NCBI GenBank assembly: GCA_023450615.1
Contig: JAEXGT010000047.1
Span: 77,294-141,293 of the forward strand
DNA from: Pseudomonadota bacterium
GTDB taxonomy: Bacteria; Pseudomonadota; Alphaproteobacteria; Rhizobiales; Beijerinckiaceae
Reading direction: 5' to 3'
DNA: 64,000 bases
The translations under genes and the position numbers were made by a program. Positions within the stretch are counted from its first letter, which is position 1, and each line of letters begins with the position of its first letter. Positions 40,678 through 49,338 of the stretch are shown in pieces. A model generated the notes under the pieces. The model was not told the origin of the DNA. It worked only from the letters and a program-made list of their open reading frames with translations, and did not search any database.

Positions 40678-42489
40678 GTGACCGAATCATCGCCAATTTC
40701 CCTGCCGAAGCCCTTCCTCGGCGTAACCCAGTCGGCCCTGGGCCGTACTTGGATCGAGCGTTGCAGCGCTGCCCAGAGTGCAATTGCGCTTGCCATCGCG
40801 CAGACCCATGGAATTCCAGACATTCTGGCCCGTGTGCTCGCGGGGCGCGGTGTCGGCATTCATGAGACGGAGGGCTTTCTCAACCCGCGCCTGCGGGACC
40901 TCATGCCCGATCCGCATGTGCTCACCGAAATGGAAGCAGCCGCCAATCGTCTGGCGGATGCGGTGGTTCGTTCTGAGAAGGTCGCGATCTTCGGCGATTA
41001 CGACGTGGACGGCGCCTGCAGCGCTGCCCTCTTGGCCGAGTATTTGCGCGCCTGCGGCATTGCCTATGCCATTCACATCCCTGATCGGATTACGGAAGGC
41101 TACGGTCCGAATGTCGATGCCATCCGCGCCCTGAAAGAGCAGGGGGCGGACATTCTGGTCACGGTGGATTGCGGCACGGCCAGCATCGAACCTCTGGCTG
41201 AGGCTAAGCGCTTGGGCCTGGACCCGGTCGTCCTCGATCACCATCAGGCGCCGGAGCAGTTGCCGGAGGCGCTCGCCATCGTGAACCCAAACCGGCAGGA
41301 CGATCTTTCCGGCCTCGGTCATCTCTGCGCGGCGGGCGTGGTCTTTCTGTTCCTCGTCGCCCTCAACCGGGTCCTGAGGGCTCGCGGCTTTTTCGGCAAC
41401 CGAGCCGAGCCGGACCTCATGGGGAGCCTCGATATCGTGGCGCTCGCGACGGTCGCCGATGTGGTGCCCCTGGTGGGCTTGAACCGTGCCTTCGTGCGCC
41501 AGGGGCTTGCCATCATGCGCAGCCGCCGCAGAATCGGCTTGGCGGCGCTTCTCGATACTGCAGGCCTCGCCGGCGCGCCTGAATGCTGGCATCTGGGCTA
41601 TCTCGTCGGCCCGCGTATCAATGCGGGTGGCCGCATCGGCGATGCGGCGCTGGGCTCCCGCCTTCTGCTGACGGAGGATCCTGTCCAGGCGGGCCAGATC
41701 GCCGCCGAGCTCGACCGCTTGAACCGAGAGCGGCAGGCCATCGAGGTTGTTGCGGTTCAGGAGGCTGAGGCGCAGGCCATGATGGCGCTGGAGCGAATGC
41801 CTGATCAAGCCGTACTAGTGACGGCTTCCGCCGAATGGCACCCTGGCGTTGTGGGTCTTATCTCCGCGCGCACGAAAGAGCGTTTCCGCCGTCCGGCCTT
41901 TGCGTTCACCCTCAATCCCGACGGCACCGCGACCGGCTCAGGCCGCTCCGTGCCCGGTGTCGATCTCGGCGCGGCCGTTCGCGCGGCAGTCGATGCGGGG
42001 ATCGCCATCAAGGGCGGCGGGCATACCATGGCGGCGGGTGTAACGATCAGAGCAACGGAGCTTGACCGTTTTCTTGCCTTCGTCACCGACAAGCTGAACG
42101 AGCCAGTCAGTACCATGCGCCTGAACGACCAGTTCGCCATCGACGCGACCTTGACGGCGGCAGGTGCGCAGCCAGGGCTGGTGACGGCGCTGGAGCGGGC
42201 AGGGCCGTATGGATCGGGCCAACCGGAGCCGGTCTTCGTCTTTCCGCAGCACCGTCTCATCGAAGCGCGGGAGGTCGGAAGCGGCGGACATATGCGCGTG
42301 AAGCTCCGTGGAGGAGACGGCAGCACGATTGGGGGAATCGCCTTCCGCGCTGCGGGCCAACCGCTCGGAAATGCGCTGTCTGACGCCATCGGTAGCCCCC
42401 TCCACGTTGCCGGAACGCTCTCCATTGACCGGTGGGGCGGGCAGGAAAAAGCCGAGCTTCGCATTATGGATGCAGCAAGGCCTGAATAA
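40678..42489 (+). CDS. recJ: Single-stranded-DNA-specific exonuclease RecJ
   Basis: The 603-residue 5'-3' exonuclease works in recombination and mismatch repair. DHH-family motifs are present: FGDYDVDGACSAAL (motif I), TVDCGTAS, VLDHHQAPEQLP (motif III), IVALATVADVVPL and the DHHA1 GGGHTMAAG. The C-terminal OB-fold region (about residues 460-600) is complete. The start is GTG 40678. It ends the aminotransferase-hom-glpX-recJ run; tRNA-Glu follows 78 bp later. Confidence 0.95.
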   Translation: MTESSPISLPKPFLGVTQSALGRTWIERCSAAQSAIALAIAQTHGIPDILARVLAGRGVGIHETEGFLNPRLRDLMPDPHVLTEMEAAANRLADAVVRSEKVAIFGDYDVDGACSAALLAEYLRACGIAYAIHIPDRITEGYGPNVDAIRALKEQGADILVTVDCGTASIEPLAEAKRLGLDPVVLDHHQAPEQLPEALAIVNPNRQDDLSGLGHLCAAGVVFLFLVALNRVLRARGFFGNRAEPDLMGSLDIVALATVADVVPLVGLNRAFVRQGLAIMRSRRRIGLAALLDTAGLAGAPECWHLGYLVGPRINAGGRIGDAALGSRLLLTEDPVQAGQIAAELDRLNRERQAIEVVAVQEAEAQAMMALERMPDQAVLVTASAEWHPGVVGLISARTKERFRRPAFAFTLNPDGTATGSGRSVPGVDLGAAVRAAVDAGIAIKGGGHTMAAGVTIRATELDRFLAFVTDKLNEPVSTMRLNDQFAIDATLTAAGAQPGLVTALERAGPYGSGQPEPVFVFPQHRLIEAREVGSGGHMRVKLRGGDGSTIGGIAFRAAGQPLGNALSDAIGSPLHVAGTLSIDRWGGQEKAELRIMDAARPE

Positions 42490-42567
42490 TTCACATCAGA
42501 CGCTTGCGGTGCGTCACGATCCCGTCTATACGTCCGCCCACTTCGACGGCAACGCCTCGAAGCCAGC

Positions 42568-42642
42568 GCGCCCTTCGTCTATCGGTTAGGACATCTGCCT
42601 TTCACGCAGGAAAGAGGGGTTCGATTCCCCTAGGGCGCGCCA
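42568..42642 (+). tRNA. tRNA-Glu (anticodon UUC)
   Basis: The acceptor arm GCGCCCT pairs with AGGGCGC, then G and encoded CCA. The anticodon loop CTTTCAC gives UUC, and the T-arm is GGGGTTCGATTCCCC. The gene is 75 nt long. It borders the AT-richer glycan gene patch and is a plausible integration site. Confidence 0.95.
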
Positions 42643-42688
42643 TTTACATCTTGGTCGACTGCCGGCCCCCTCCATGAGGGACCTGAAC

Positions 42689-43759
42689 ATGGTGCAAACG
42701 CAGCAGGGGCTTTTACTTTCCGTAGTTGCGCCGTGTTATAACGAAGAAGAGAGCCTTAGGCAGTTTTGCCAGCGCGTCTCTGATGCTTGTCGGGCTCAGG
42801 TTGGTTCTTCCTTCGAAATCGTTCTGGTCGATGATGGGTCTCGGGATAGGACTTGGCCGATTATCGAAGACCTGTCGGCGACAAACCCCAACATTCTCGG
42901 TGTTCGCCTTTTCCGTAACCATGGCCATCAACTCGCAGCCACGGCAGGCTTGTCCGTAACGCGTGGTGAGCGGGTCATGCCGATCGATGCGGACCTGCAG
43001 GACCCTCCGGAGCTTTTGCCGGAGATGATGAGCCTCATGGATCAAGGCGCGGATGTTGTTTACTGCCAACGCGTTTCCCGCGAGGGTGAGGGTTGGTTCA
43101 AGCTTTTGACGGCATCGCTCTTCTATCGATTAATCGAGAAAATCTCACCGACGCCGATTCCTCGCGATACAGGCGATTTTCGCCTTATGAACAGAAGGGT
43201 CGTCGACGCACTAAACATGATGCCGGAGCACCATCGTTTCCTCCGTGGCATGGTGAGTTGGATAGGCGGCAAGCAGGTCGCGCTTCCCTATGAGCGCCAG
43301 TCGCGATTCGCCGGAACGACCAAGTACCCGCTTCGAAAGATGATTCGCTTCGCGACGGATGCCATTACGAGCTTCTCAATCGTTCCGCTCAGGCTGGCGG
43401 CATGGTTGGGAGTTTGCGTATCGGCGGTTGCGTTCCTCACTCTCTTTTATGTCTTGTTTCAGTGGCTCACAGGGGCAAAAGTGCCTGGATGGGCAAGCGA
43501 ACTTGCCTCGAACTCCCTCTTTGCGGGAACGCAATTGCTCGTTCTCGGCATCATCGGAGAGTATCTCGGGCGCGCCGTCGAGGAATTGAAGGGGCGTCCT
43601 CTCTTCATGATCGGCAAGATCAATGCACAAGGCCAGGTATTTGATCTCCCCATAGAGTTCTCCCGTCTTCGGCCTGAGCAGGAGAAGGCAGTGCTGAATC
43701 AGATCGTGCCGGTTTCGTCTCCGAACGCGCATGGCAGGAATCTGAGAATGCGCTCATAA
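42689..43759 (+). CDS. Polyprenol-phosphate glycosyltransferase, family 2 (GtrB/ArnC-like)
   Basis: The 356-residue protein has a GT2 catalytic domain (LSVVAPCYNEEESLRQFCQR, the DDG in EIVLVDDGSRDRT, MPIDADLQDPP and DTGDFRLMNRR) and two C-terminal membrane helices (about residues 230-300). Such enzymes load a sugar onto undecaprenyl phosphate for later use outside the cytoplasm. ATG 42689 has GAGGGA upstream. The next gene is a broken gtrA, whose product would flip the lipid-linked sugar, so the system has probably lost its flippase. Confidence 0.92.
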   Translation: MVQTQQGLLLSVVAPCYNEEESLRQFCQRVSDACRAQVGSSFEIVLVDDGSRDRTWPIIEDLSATNPNILGVRLFRNHGHQLAATAGLSVTRGERVMPIDADLQDPPELLPEMMSLMDQGADVVYCQRVSREGEGWFKLLTASLFYRLIEKISPTPIPRDTGDFRLMNRRVVDALNMMPEHHRFLRGMVSWIGGKQVALPYERQSRFAGTTKYPLRKMIRFATDAITSFSIVPLRLAAWLGVCVSAVAFLTLFYVLFQWLTGAKVPGWASELASNSLFAGTQLLVLGIIGEYLGRAVEELKGRPLFMIGKINAQGQVFDLPIEFSRLRPEQEKAVLNQIVPVSSPNAHGRNLRMRS

Positions 43760-43772
43760 GTACGGGCGCGGA

Positions 43773-44201
43773 ATGGAAATGCTTTCGTCATTTCTCCGGC
43801 TTGTGCGTCGCCATCTTCGCGAGCCGATAGCCTTTGTCATCGTTGGCATCATCAACACCGCAGTTGATTCCGGGCTATTCATCCTGCTCGTTTGTCTCGG
43901 GATGATGCCGTTATGATGCCGTTGCTCGCGAATGCGATCAGTTTCTCGGTGGGCGGCGTGAACAGCTACATTCTGAATTAACGGTTCACGTTCCTGCAGG
44001 AGAATACCCGGCCAAGATTGCCGCTACTTTCCTGCTGTTTGCCATCATTACTGCGATGGGCCTTGGTTTGTCGCAAGGCATTTTATGGGTGGTCTGCAGA
44101 TGGACCTTCTGCCGGTCCCGGCAAAAGGCATCTCCATCCTATCGACGTTCGCATTCGGTTTTTTAGCGAACAAGTTGTTTGTGTTCAGCTACAAGCACTG
44201 A
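43773..44201 (+). pseudogene. gtrA-family flippase gene, broken by frameshifts and a stop
   Basis: The first part reads MEMLSSFLRLVRRHLREPIA and on through FVIVGIINTAVDSGLFILLV, clearly GtrA, but stops at 43914. An exact 11-bp tandem duplication (43902-43912 and 43913-43923) causes that frameshift; without one copy the frame continues LLANAISFSVGGVNSYILN. There a TAA stop precedes RFTF, and two more frame changes are needed to read IAATFLLFAIITAMGLGL and finally FAFGFLANKLFVFSYKH. A GtrA product is a four-helix membrane protein; this copy cannot make one. Confidence 0.85.
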
Positions 44202-44221
44202 ACTTGCTTGGATCAAGCTGC

Positions 44222-44842
44222 TTATGTTTTCGCTTGCTCGATAACAAACCATTTCGCCAGCATCCCGACCGGGTTCGCCGATCCTGAAGGACTGTGTCCA
44301 GGCCCCCCTGAAGGGTGAAGGATTCGAAACTGAACCCGCAGATCCCCATCTTGAGTTGCTTCATAAGGAATTGTGACAGCCACTTCGCTCGATTGCCCCG
44401 AAGGCAGGGTCCAGGTCGTAAGGATCGTGTCATTTACCGATACTTCGACTTCCTGATTGTCCTTCCCTCCGGCAAACCCGCTCGCACCTAGCTTCAAGAC
44501 CAAGTCTCCCGTGGAAGGGCTGATGCTCATAAAGAGCTTGCTGTGAGTTCCCCCTGTCATTGTGCCCTCAGGGCCGCTTCGCGACCACATACATGCGAGG
44601 TAATTGCGATCAGCGCGGGGGGAATCTGAGGTCAGAGAAATTTTTGTGCCGAGTTTGTATTTGCGGCCTTTGCCAAGAGGAGGGCAGGGTGCTACTCGCG
44701 CAATATAATATGCTTTGTAATCTTCGCTCACAGTAGGGAAGCGGGTCAGGGCGAGAACAAACAGCTCGAACGCTATCAGTGTAAAGGCCAAGGCGTAGAG
44801 AATGATCCCGCCTTTGGACAGGTATGAGGTTTCCGCTTTCAT
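44222..44842 (-). CDS. Unknown membrane-anchored protein, 206 residues
   Basis: One N-terminal membrane segment (about residues 12-34) is followed by an extracytoplasmic domain of some 165 residues with a strand-rich pattern (DLVLKLGASGFAGG, QEVEVSVNDTILTTW, DLRVQFRILHP). Three cysteines are present. I recognise no family. It starts 4 bp downstream of the PIG-V-like mannosyltransferase on the same strand, so the two probably act together on a surface glycan. Base composition is lower in GC than most of the window. Confidence 0.65.
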   Translation of the reverse strand: MKAETSYLSKGGIILYALAFTLIAFELFVLALTRFPTVSEDYKAYYIARVAPCPPLGKGRKYKLGTKISLTSDSPRADRNYLACMWSRSGPEGTMTGGTHSKLFMSISPSTGDLVLKLGASGFAGGKDNQEVEVSVNDTILTTWTLPSGQSSEVAVTIPYEATQDGDLRVQFRILHPSGGPGHSPSGSANPVGMLAKWFVIEQAKT

Positions 44843-44846
44843 CTGC

Positions 44847-46097
44847 CTATATCAAACCTGACGCGCTTGAATTCCAGAGAACAAGAAGAGGTATGTTCGA
44901 GAGGACTAGAAGCGGCAAAGAGATTATCATCGAGATCTTGCGCGCAGCGATAAGTTGAGACGCCACAATAAGCAGCGGCGCCAGACCTATGACATAGCGA
45001 GGCATGGAGACGACATGCGTTGAGAGTGGGATAAGGATTGCAAGAAGCGCAAATACCGCTTCCGGAAGCCTACGCAGCCAAACAAGATAGCCAGTCAACG
45101 CTAGGCCAATCACCGTCCATAAAGCGCACCAGCGCTCCGAGAATTCCCCAGCCTGAAAGAACTGCGCTAAGTCCTTTGTCTTGAGAGCAGAGACGAGGAT
45201 GACCAGAGGATTTCCCATCTCTCGCCCCCATGCCCGCTGGACGTGAGAGAATGCCAACGCATCACCGACAAGATAGTGAAGGTAGCTCATGTAGAGAAAT
45301 AGACCGAGCGGGGCCAGGGCGAGGCCTAGAACAAGCTGCGGGTTCTGTAGGGCGGCGACTGGAAAAGAGCGGATAGAGCGTCCCTGTCTGAGATGGTCCT
45401 GAAGTGCTGCAACCAAAATGGCTATCGTCATCATCACGCCTACTGTCCGCGTTGCAGAAAGCAGGGCGGCCAGGATGCCCACAATCACGTACTGGCGTTT
45501 GGAGAGAAACAGGAAGCAGGCCAATGTCAGCGCTAGGAATAGGGCTTCTGTATAACCTGTTGCAAAATAAAATGAAAAAGGCCCCGAGTATAAGATCACG
45601 CAAAAAGCTATCAGAGCATCTCTGTTGCGCAGGATCTTGGCTGCAAGGAAGCCCGCTGCCAAGGCGGCAACATTAGAGACGATCATAAGCGCCGTGTCGG
45701 GAGAAAGAGAAAGGAAGGATTGAAGCGCTGCTGTAATGAGAGGGTATAAAGGAAAGAAAGCCCAAGCGGCTTCCCCGTTTGTCGGGAGGGGCATCGACGG
45801 ATACCCTCGGGCGATCAAGCCCTTATACCAGCCACAATCCCATTGGCAGAGGTTTGCTGAGACGGCATTAGGGCTGAAGTTGTTCCCTAAAGTGCCAACA
45901 ATGACGTACATGAAGACACGGCTGATAATAAAGAAGGAGATAACGATCAGCGTCGCGTTAAAAGGCTCCTGAGTTGGGCATGGCTTAACTTCATGACTCT
46001 TGGCATAGAGTATTGTCGATAGACATTTCTTTGCTGAATATATTAATAATAGAGCGTTTCGTGAAATATCTTCTTTAAAGAAGTTTGATATTATTGC
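44847..46097 (-). CDS. PIG-V/Gpi18-like integral membrane mannosyltransferase
   Basis: A protein of about 416 residues with many membrane helices. Marks of the PIG-V-like GT-C family are the loop CQWDCGWYKGLIARGYPSMP with the catalytic-type Trp-Asp, and AWAFFPLYPLITAALQ after it. These enzymes transfer mannose from a dolichol- or polyprenol-linked donor outside the cytoplasm. The start is uncertain: ATG 46097, ATG 46121 or GTG 46154; none has a good ribosome binding site. The GT2 gene upstream in this patch could supply the lipid-linked sugar. Confidence 0.8.
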   Translation of the reverse strand, partial: AIISNFFKEDISRNALLLIYSAKKCLSTILYAKSHEVKPCPTQEPFNATLIVISFFIISRVFMYVIVGTLGNNFSPNAVSANLCQWDCGWYKGLIARGYPSMPLPTNGEAAWAFFPLYPLITAALQSFLSLSPDTALMIVSNVAALAAGFLAAKILRNRDALIAFCVILYSGPFSFYFATGYTEALFLALTLACFLFLSKRQYVIVGILAALLSATRTVGVMMTIAILVAALQDHLRQGRSIRSFPVAALQNPQLVLGLALAPLGLFLYMSYLHYLVGDALAFSHVQRAWGREMGNPLVILVSALKTKDLAQFFQAGEFSERWCALWTVIGLALTGYLVWLRRLPEAVFALLAILIPLSTHVVSMPRYVIGLAPLLIVASQLIAARKISMIISLPLLVLSNIPLLVLWNSSASGLI

Positions 46098-46305
46098 CAT
46101 GTTGCTTATTGTGCCCGTCATGCCTGCGTCGGGGATGTAACACAAGAGCAGCACTTTAGCGAATGGGTTTCGAAATATATTTAAGATGGCCTATATGAAA
46201 TGATACAAAGTGCAAAATGCTCCTAGGTCCTCGCCTTTCTATTGGGGGTGCTGGTCTGATGTGATCTGCATTTTTGTATATAAACGGTAGGCCTGATGGA
46301 AATGC

Positions 46306-46608
46306 TCAGATTGAGCTGCCTTTAATCTTCGTCACCATCTCCCAGTTGTCACCGACTGCGATCAGGCAGGCTTTGCCGTCCGGCATGGTTATGACCATCG
46401 ACCATGAGCTGCCCTGCGAGGCGAAAACCTCGAGGACTTGGCCCGGCTGTGCGAGGCCGATTCCGACCGGATCTTCCTTGTACTGATTGGCAAGGAGTTC
46501 CACGAGCTGTTCGCGAGGGCCGCACGAGGCCTGGGCATAAGCTCCAGATGGTCCGACGAGAAGGGCACTGCCAAGGATCGGCAGCAAGGCAAGCGGGCGG
46601 TGAAACAT
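46306..46608 (-). CDS. Small secreted protein, 100 residues
   Basis: The signal peptide is clear (MFHRPLALLPILGSALLVGP, cleavage after AYA near residue 25). The mature part, with CGPREQLVELLANQYKEDPV, QVLEVFASQGSSWSMVITMP and DGKACLIAVGDNWE, has two cysteines that could pair. Similar small periplasmic proteins are common in Rhizobiales to my recollection, without known function. The gene stands alone. Confidence 0.7.
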   Translation of the reverse strand: MFHRPLALLPILGSALLVGPSGAYAQASCGPREQLVELLANQYKEDPVGIGLAQPGQVLEVFASQGSSWSMVITMPDGKACLIAVGDNWEMVTKIKGSSI

Positions 46609-46826
46609 GGCACGTCCTAGAGCGGTTTGCCCGCATAACCCTTGGCGTTTCCATCAACGCATGTGGTTTCAAAAAAGCTCCATGGGGTCAAACGGTGCAG
46701 GTTGTGCTGCATAACCGGGCGCTCACATGGAGAATCGGATGTGCAAGGGGCATGGCCGGAGCTACAGTGAACTTGCCGCATTCAATGGCGTTTTATCGCG
46801 AACTCCCTCTTGCCGAGCGTTCAGTC

Positions 46827-47060
46827 ATGCCCCGCTTTTTCTTCAACATCCGAGATGGTTACGACGTCGATGAAGACGATGAGGGTATCGAGCTTCCCGA
46901 TCTCGATGCAGCCAAGGCGGAGGCTCTCGCAACGGTCGAGGAGCTTCGGGAAGAGCTTGCGGATGCCGGGAACATCGAGCTCGAGATCGTTGATGAAACG
47001 GGCCGACGCCTCTTGACCGTGCCGTTCTTCCGAGGCGGGCGGGGCGGCAAACGCCGCTGA
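46827..47060 (+). CDS. DUF6894-type small protein, 77 residues
   Basis: The protein starts MPRFFFNIRDGYDVDEDDEG and continues IELPDLDAAKAEALATVEEL, a compact acidic domain with the pattern of the DUF6894 family: a strand, a D/E-rich turn, then a helix. The C-terminal strand IELEIVDETGRRLLTVPF completes it. ATG 46827 gives the usual family start. Function is unknown. The gene ends at a hairpin shared with the convergent gene. Confidence 0.72.
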   Translation: MPRFFFNIRDGYDVDEDDEGIELPDLDAAKAEALATVEELREELADAGNIELEIVDETGRRLLTVPFFRGGRGGKRR

Positions 47061-47087
47061 CATCCTCTCACCAAAGCGCCTACGAAC

Positions 47088-47110
47088 AAGCCCGGCCTTA
47101 GGCCGGGCTT
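47088..47110. terminator. Hairpin between convergent genes, likely terminator
   Basis: AAGCCCGGCC (47088-47097) and GGCCGGGCTT (47101-47110) form a 10-bp stem with a 3-nt loop. The T-runs are short, so Rho-independent action is possible but not certain. Confidence 0.6.
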
Positions 47111-47130
47111 TGCGCTTCGACACCGGTGGC

Positions 47131-47385
47131 TTAGCACTCGGTCGTCTTCTTCGTGGTGGTATCGCCGAACTCGTCAGTCTTCTGCTTGGTCTCGGTGGTG
47201 CAGCCAAGTTCCGACGAGCCGGTCGTGACCGTCGTGGAGGATGTGGTGCTCGGCTCACGCTTTTGCTCGATAGTCGTCGTACTGCCGAGGAGGCCTTCCT
47301 CCTTCTTGATTGTCGTCGTGGTGTCCTGAGCGAAGGCCGCTGTGCTCAAGACCGAAGTGGCCAGGACGAAAGCAAGCTTTTTCAT
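47131..47385 (-). CDS. Small secreted Thr/Ser-rich protein, 84 residues
   Basis: ATG 47385 has GGAG upstream and gives a signal peptide (MKKLAFVLATSVLSTAAFAQ, cleavage after AFA). The mature chain is nearly half Thr, Ser, Glu and Lys (DTTTTIKKEEGLLGSTTTIE) with two cysteines, one of them terminal. It looks disordered and exported. I recognise no family. A longer frame to 47592 overlaps the aldolase gene and is not credible. Confidence 0.65.
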   Translation of the reverse strand: MKKLAFVLATSVLSTAAFAQDTTTTIKKEEGLLGSTTTIEQKREPSTTSSTTVTTGSSELGCTTETKQKTDEFGDTTTKKTTEC

Positions 47386-47464
47386 ATTCGAAAACTCCTC
47401 TGTGAAAGCCTTTGCCGTGAGAACGCTCGCCGTACAGAGCGGTTCCTGGCTAGGCGAGGGAGTT

Positions 47465-48091
47465 TCATTTCGTACGCAGATCCTTCCACGCCCCCGCGAA
47501 TGCACGGGCGTTGCTGGCAATTTCCTCCACAGACATAGTGGGTGTGAAGAGCGCCGAGCCGAGACCGAAGCCGTTGGCACCTGCATCCACATAGGGCTTC
47601 ATATTGTCGGGCTTGATGCCGCCAACGGGCAGCACAAGGGCATCCTTGGGTAGAACGGCCCGCCATGCTTTCACGACATGTGGGGGGATGCCTTCTGCCG
47701 GAAAGATCTTGATCGCGTCAGCGCCGGCCTTCAGCGCGGCGAAGGCCTCTGTCGGCGTTGCCACGCCCGGCGTACAGATCATGCGGTGTTCCTTGGCGCG
47801 GCGGATCACATCAAGATCTCCGTGGGGCATGACGATGAGCTTGCCCCCGACATCCCTGATACCGTCGACCTGCTCGGGATCGAGGACGGTTCCTCCGCCT
47901 ACGAGAACTTCGCCAGGCATGGTCCTGGCCAAGATCTCGATGCTGCGAAACGGTTCCGGCGAGTTCAGCGGAACCTCGATGATCCGGAATCCTGCCTCGA
48001 CGAGAGCAAAGCCCACGGCTTCGGCATCATCGGGGCGCAATCCGCGAAGGATCGCGATCAAGGGAAGATCGCTCAAATAACCCGACAGCAA
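47465..48091 (-). CDS. 2-dehydro-3-deoxy-6-phosphogalactonate (KDPGal) aldolase
   Basis: The 208-residue TIM-barrel class I aldolase cleaves KDPGal (or KDPG) to pyruvate and glyceraldehyde 3-phosphate. The marks are IAILRGLRPDDAEAVG, EVPLNSPEPFRSIEIL, VGGGTVLDPEQV and the Schiff-base lysine in DAIKIFPAEG. The LRGL start and NSPEPF loop fit the galactonate branch (DgoA) better than Eda. No other galactonate gene lies nearby, which is unusual since these genes often cluster. Confidence 0.88.
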   Translation of the reverse strand: MLSGYLSDLPLIAILRGLRPDDAEAVGFALVEAGFRIIEVPLNSPEPFRSIEILARTMPGEVLVGGGTVLDPEQVDGIRDVGGKLIVMPHGDLDVIRRAKEHRMICTPGVATPTEAFAALKAGADAIKIFPAEGIPPHVVKAWRAVLPKDALVLPVGGIKPDNMKPYVDAGANGFGLGSALFTPTMSVEEIASNARAFAGAWKDLRTK

Positions 48092-48282
48092 GACAGCACC
48101 TCTTGAAAAATCGATTGCTTCATTATCCGAAGTTTAACGCGAAAACCCCCGGAATTCTCCAGCGGCTTTTGCGCCCTGCCTCGTTTAGTTCACAGCTGAC
48201 GAAAGCCTTTCCTTCGCCAACTGCACGAGCTTTACCCTTTCCCTATTCGCTAGATCCATGGGTAGGGCCGACGCAGGAATAG

Positions 48283-49296
48283 TCACGAAGGTGGTCGGCG
48301 CAGGCATTGCTGGGCGGCTCGCGATATTTGCACCTGCTCATCGGCGGTCGTGGTCCCCCGCAGCACCTTTTGCCATAGATCGCTCTGGCGCAGGGTATCG
48401 ACCGTACAGGAGCAGAGGGCGATGCATGTTTCCGGCTGAGCGTTCATCAGGCAGGTCGAAACGCATTCATTCATGAAGGGCTGCGCCTCGGCCCTCGGAT
48501 TGGGGCCGGTAATCTGCAGGACGCCATAGAGAATGCCGAGCAGCACGACCTGATGAGCGAGATAGATCGGGAGGCTCTTTCTTCCGGACCAGACCAGAAG
48601 TCGGGACAGAGGATCATGCGCCTGCCAATGGGCTAGCCTCATGGTGCTGGCGCGGGCCAGCAGAAGCCTGCCCGTAAAGACTCCGAGCAGCACCATCCCG
48701 AACCAGGGGAAGAGGGGAACGTAATCATTTGTCATCGGGTCCGTGGCGCCGAGGCCCAGCCAATCGAGATACGGAGCATCGAAGGTGGGGCTCGTGAAGA
48801 GCGCGGGACCGATGAGGAAGAAGATTGCTGTGGCCAGGGACAGGGCAGGGTGCATGCGCACAAATGGCAGCGCCAGCACGCTAGAAACAGCGATGCAGTG
48901 GAGTATCCCGAAGAAGATGTAGCTCTCCGGAAACGCAAAGAAGGTGACGAGGGTCACGGCGAGAGCGGCGCCCCCCACTTTCATGAGGCGCTTCAGAAAA
49001 GCGAGGCGGCGAAATCCTTGCGCATGGGCAAGGACCAGGCCGATACCGGCCAGAAACAGAAACGACCCTGCGATGCCGCGTGCGAACCAGCGCCATGCGG
49101 GAACCTGGAGGATGTTCGTTTCGATCAGCTTCAGAAAGCTCAGGTCCCAGCTGAAGTGATAGACGACCATAGCCGTGATCGCGAGCCCGCGGGCGACGTC
49201 GATGGCGTCCCAGCGTTGAGAGGCCATGGACCGAGGCCGGAGGGTGTCTTGCTCGTGCTTGAAATCGGCCCTGATATGGGCGGCCTCATCGTTCAC
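48283..49296 (-). CDS. DUF1624 / heparan-alpha-glucosaminide N-acetyltransferase-like membrane protein
   Basis: The 337-residue protein has about eight membrane segments. The family motif is AIDVARGLAITAMVVYHFSWDL near residue 30, with its conserved His; IFFGILHCIAVSSVLALPFV and the late FLYGRKSLPIYL-like SGRKSLPIYLAHQ follow. Related proteins acetylate sugars across membranes. The C-terminal 75 residues (with FMNECVSTCLMNAQPETCIA and SCTVDTL) hold five cysteines and look like an added soluble tail. The gene is divergent from the sirtuin gene. Confidence 0.85.
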   Translation of the reverse strand: MNDEAAHIRADFKHEQDTLRPRSMASQRWDAIDVARGLAITAMVVYHFSWDLSFLKLIETNILQVPAWRWFARGIAGSFLFLAGIGLVLAHAQGFRRLAFLKRLMKVGGAALAVTLVTFFAFPESYIFFGILHCIAVSSVLALPFVRMHPALSLATAIFFLIGPALFTSPTFDAPYLDWLGLGATDPMTNDYVPLFPWFGMVLLGVFTGRLLLARASTMRLAHWQAHDPLSRLLVWSGRKSLPIYLAHQVVLLGILYGVLQITGPNPRAEAQPFMNECVSTCLMNAQPETCIALCSCTVDTLRQSDLWQKVLRGTTTADEQVQISRAAQQCLRRPPS

Positions 49297-49338
49297 GGAT
49301 GCTGATCCTGCTGTTTCTATCGCATGGGCGCGTTCTAT

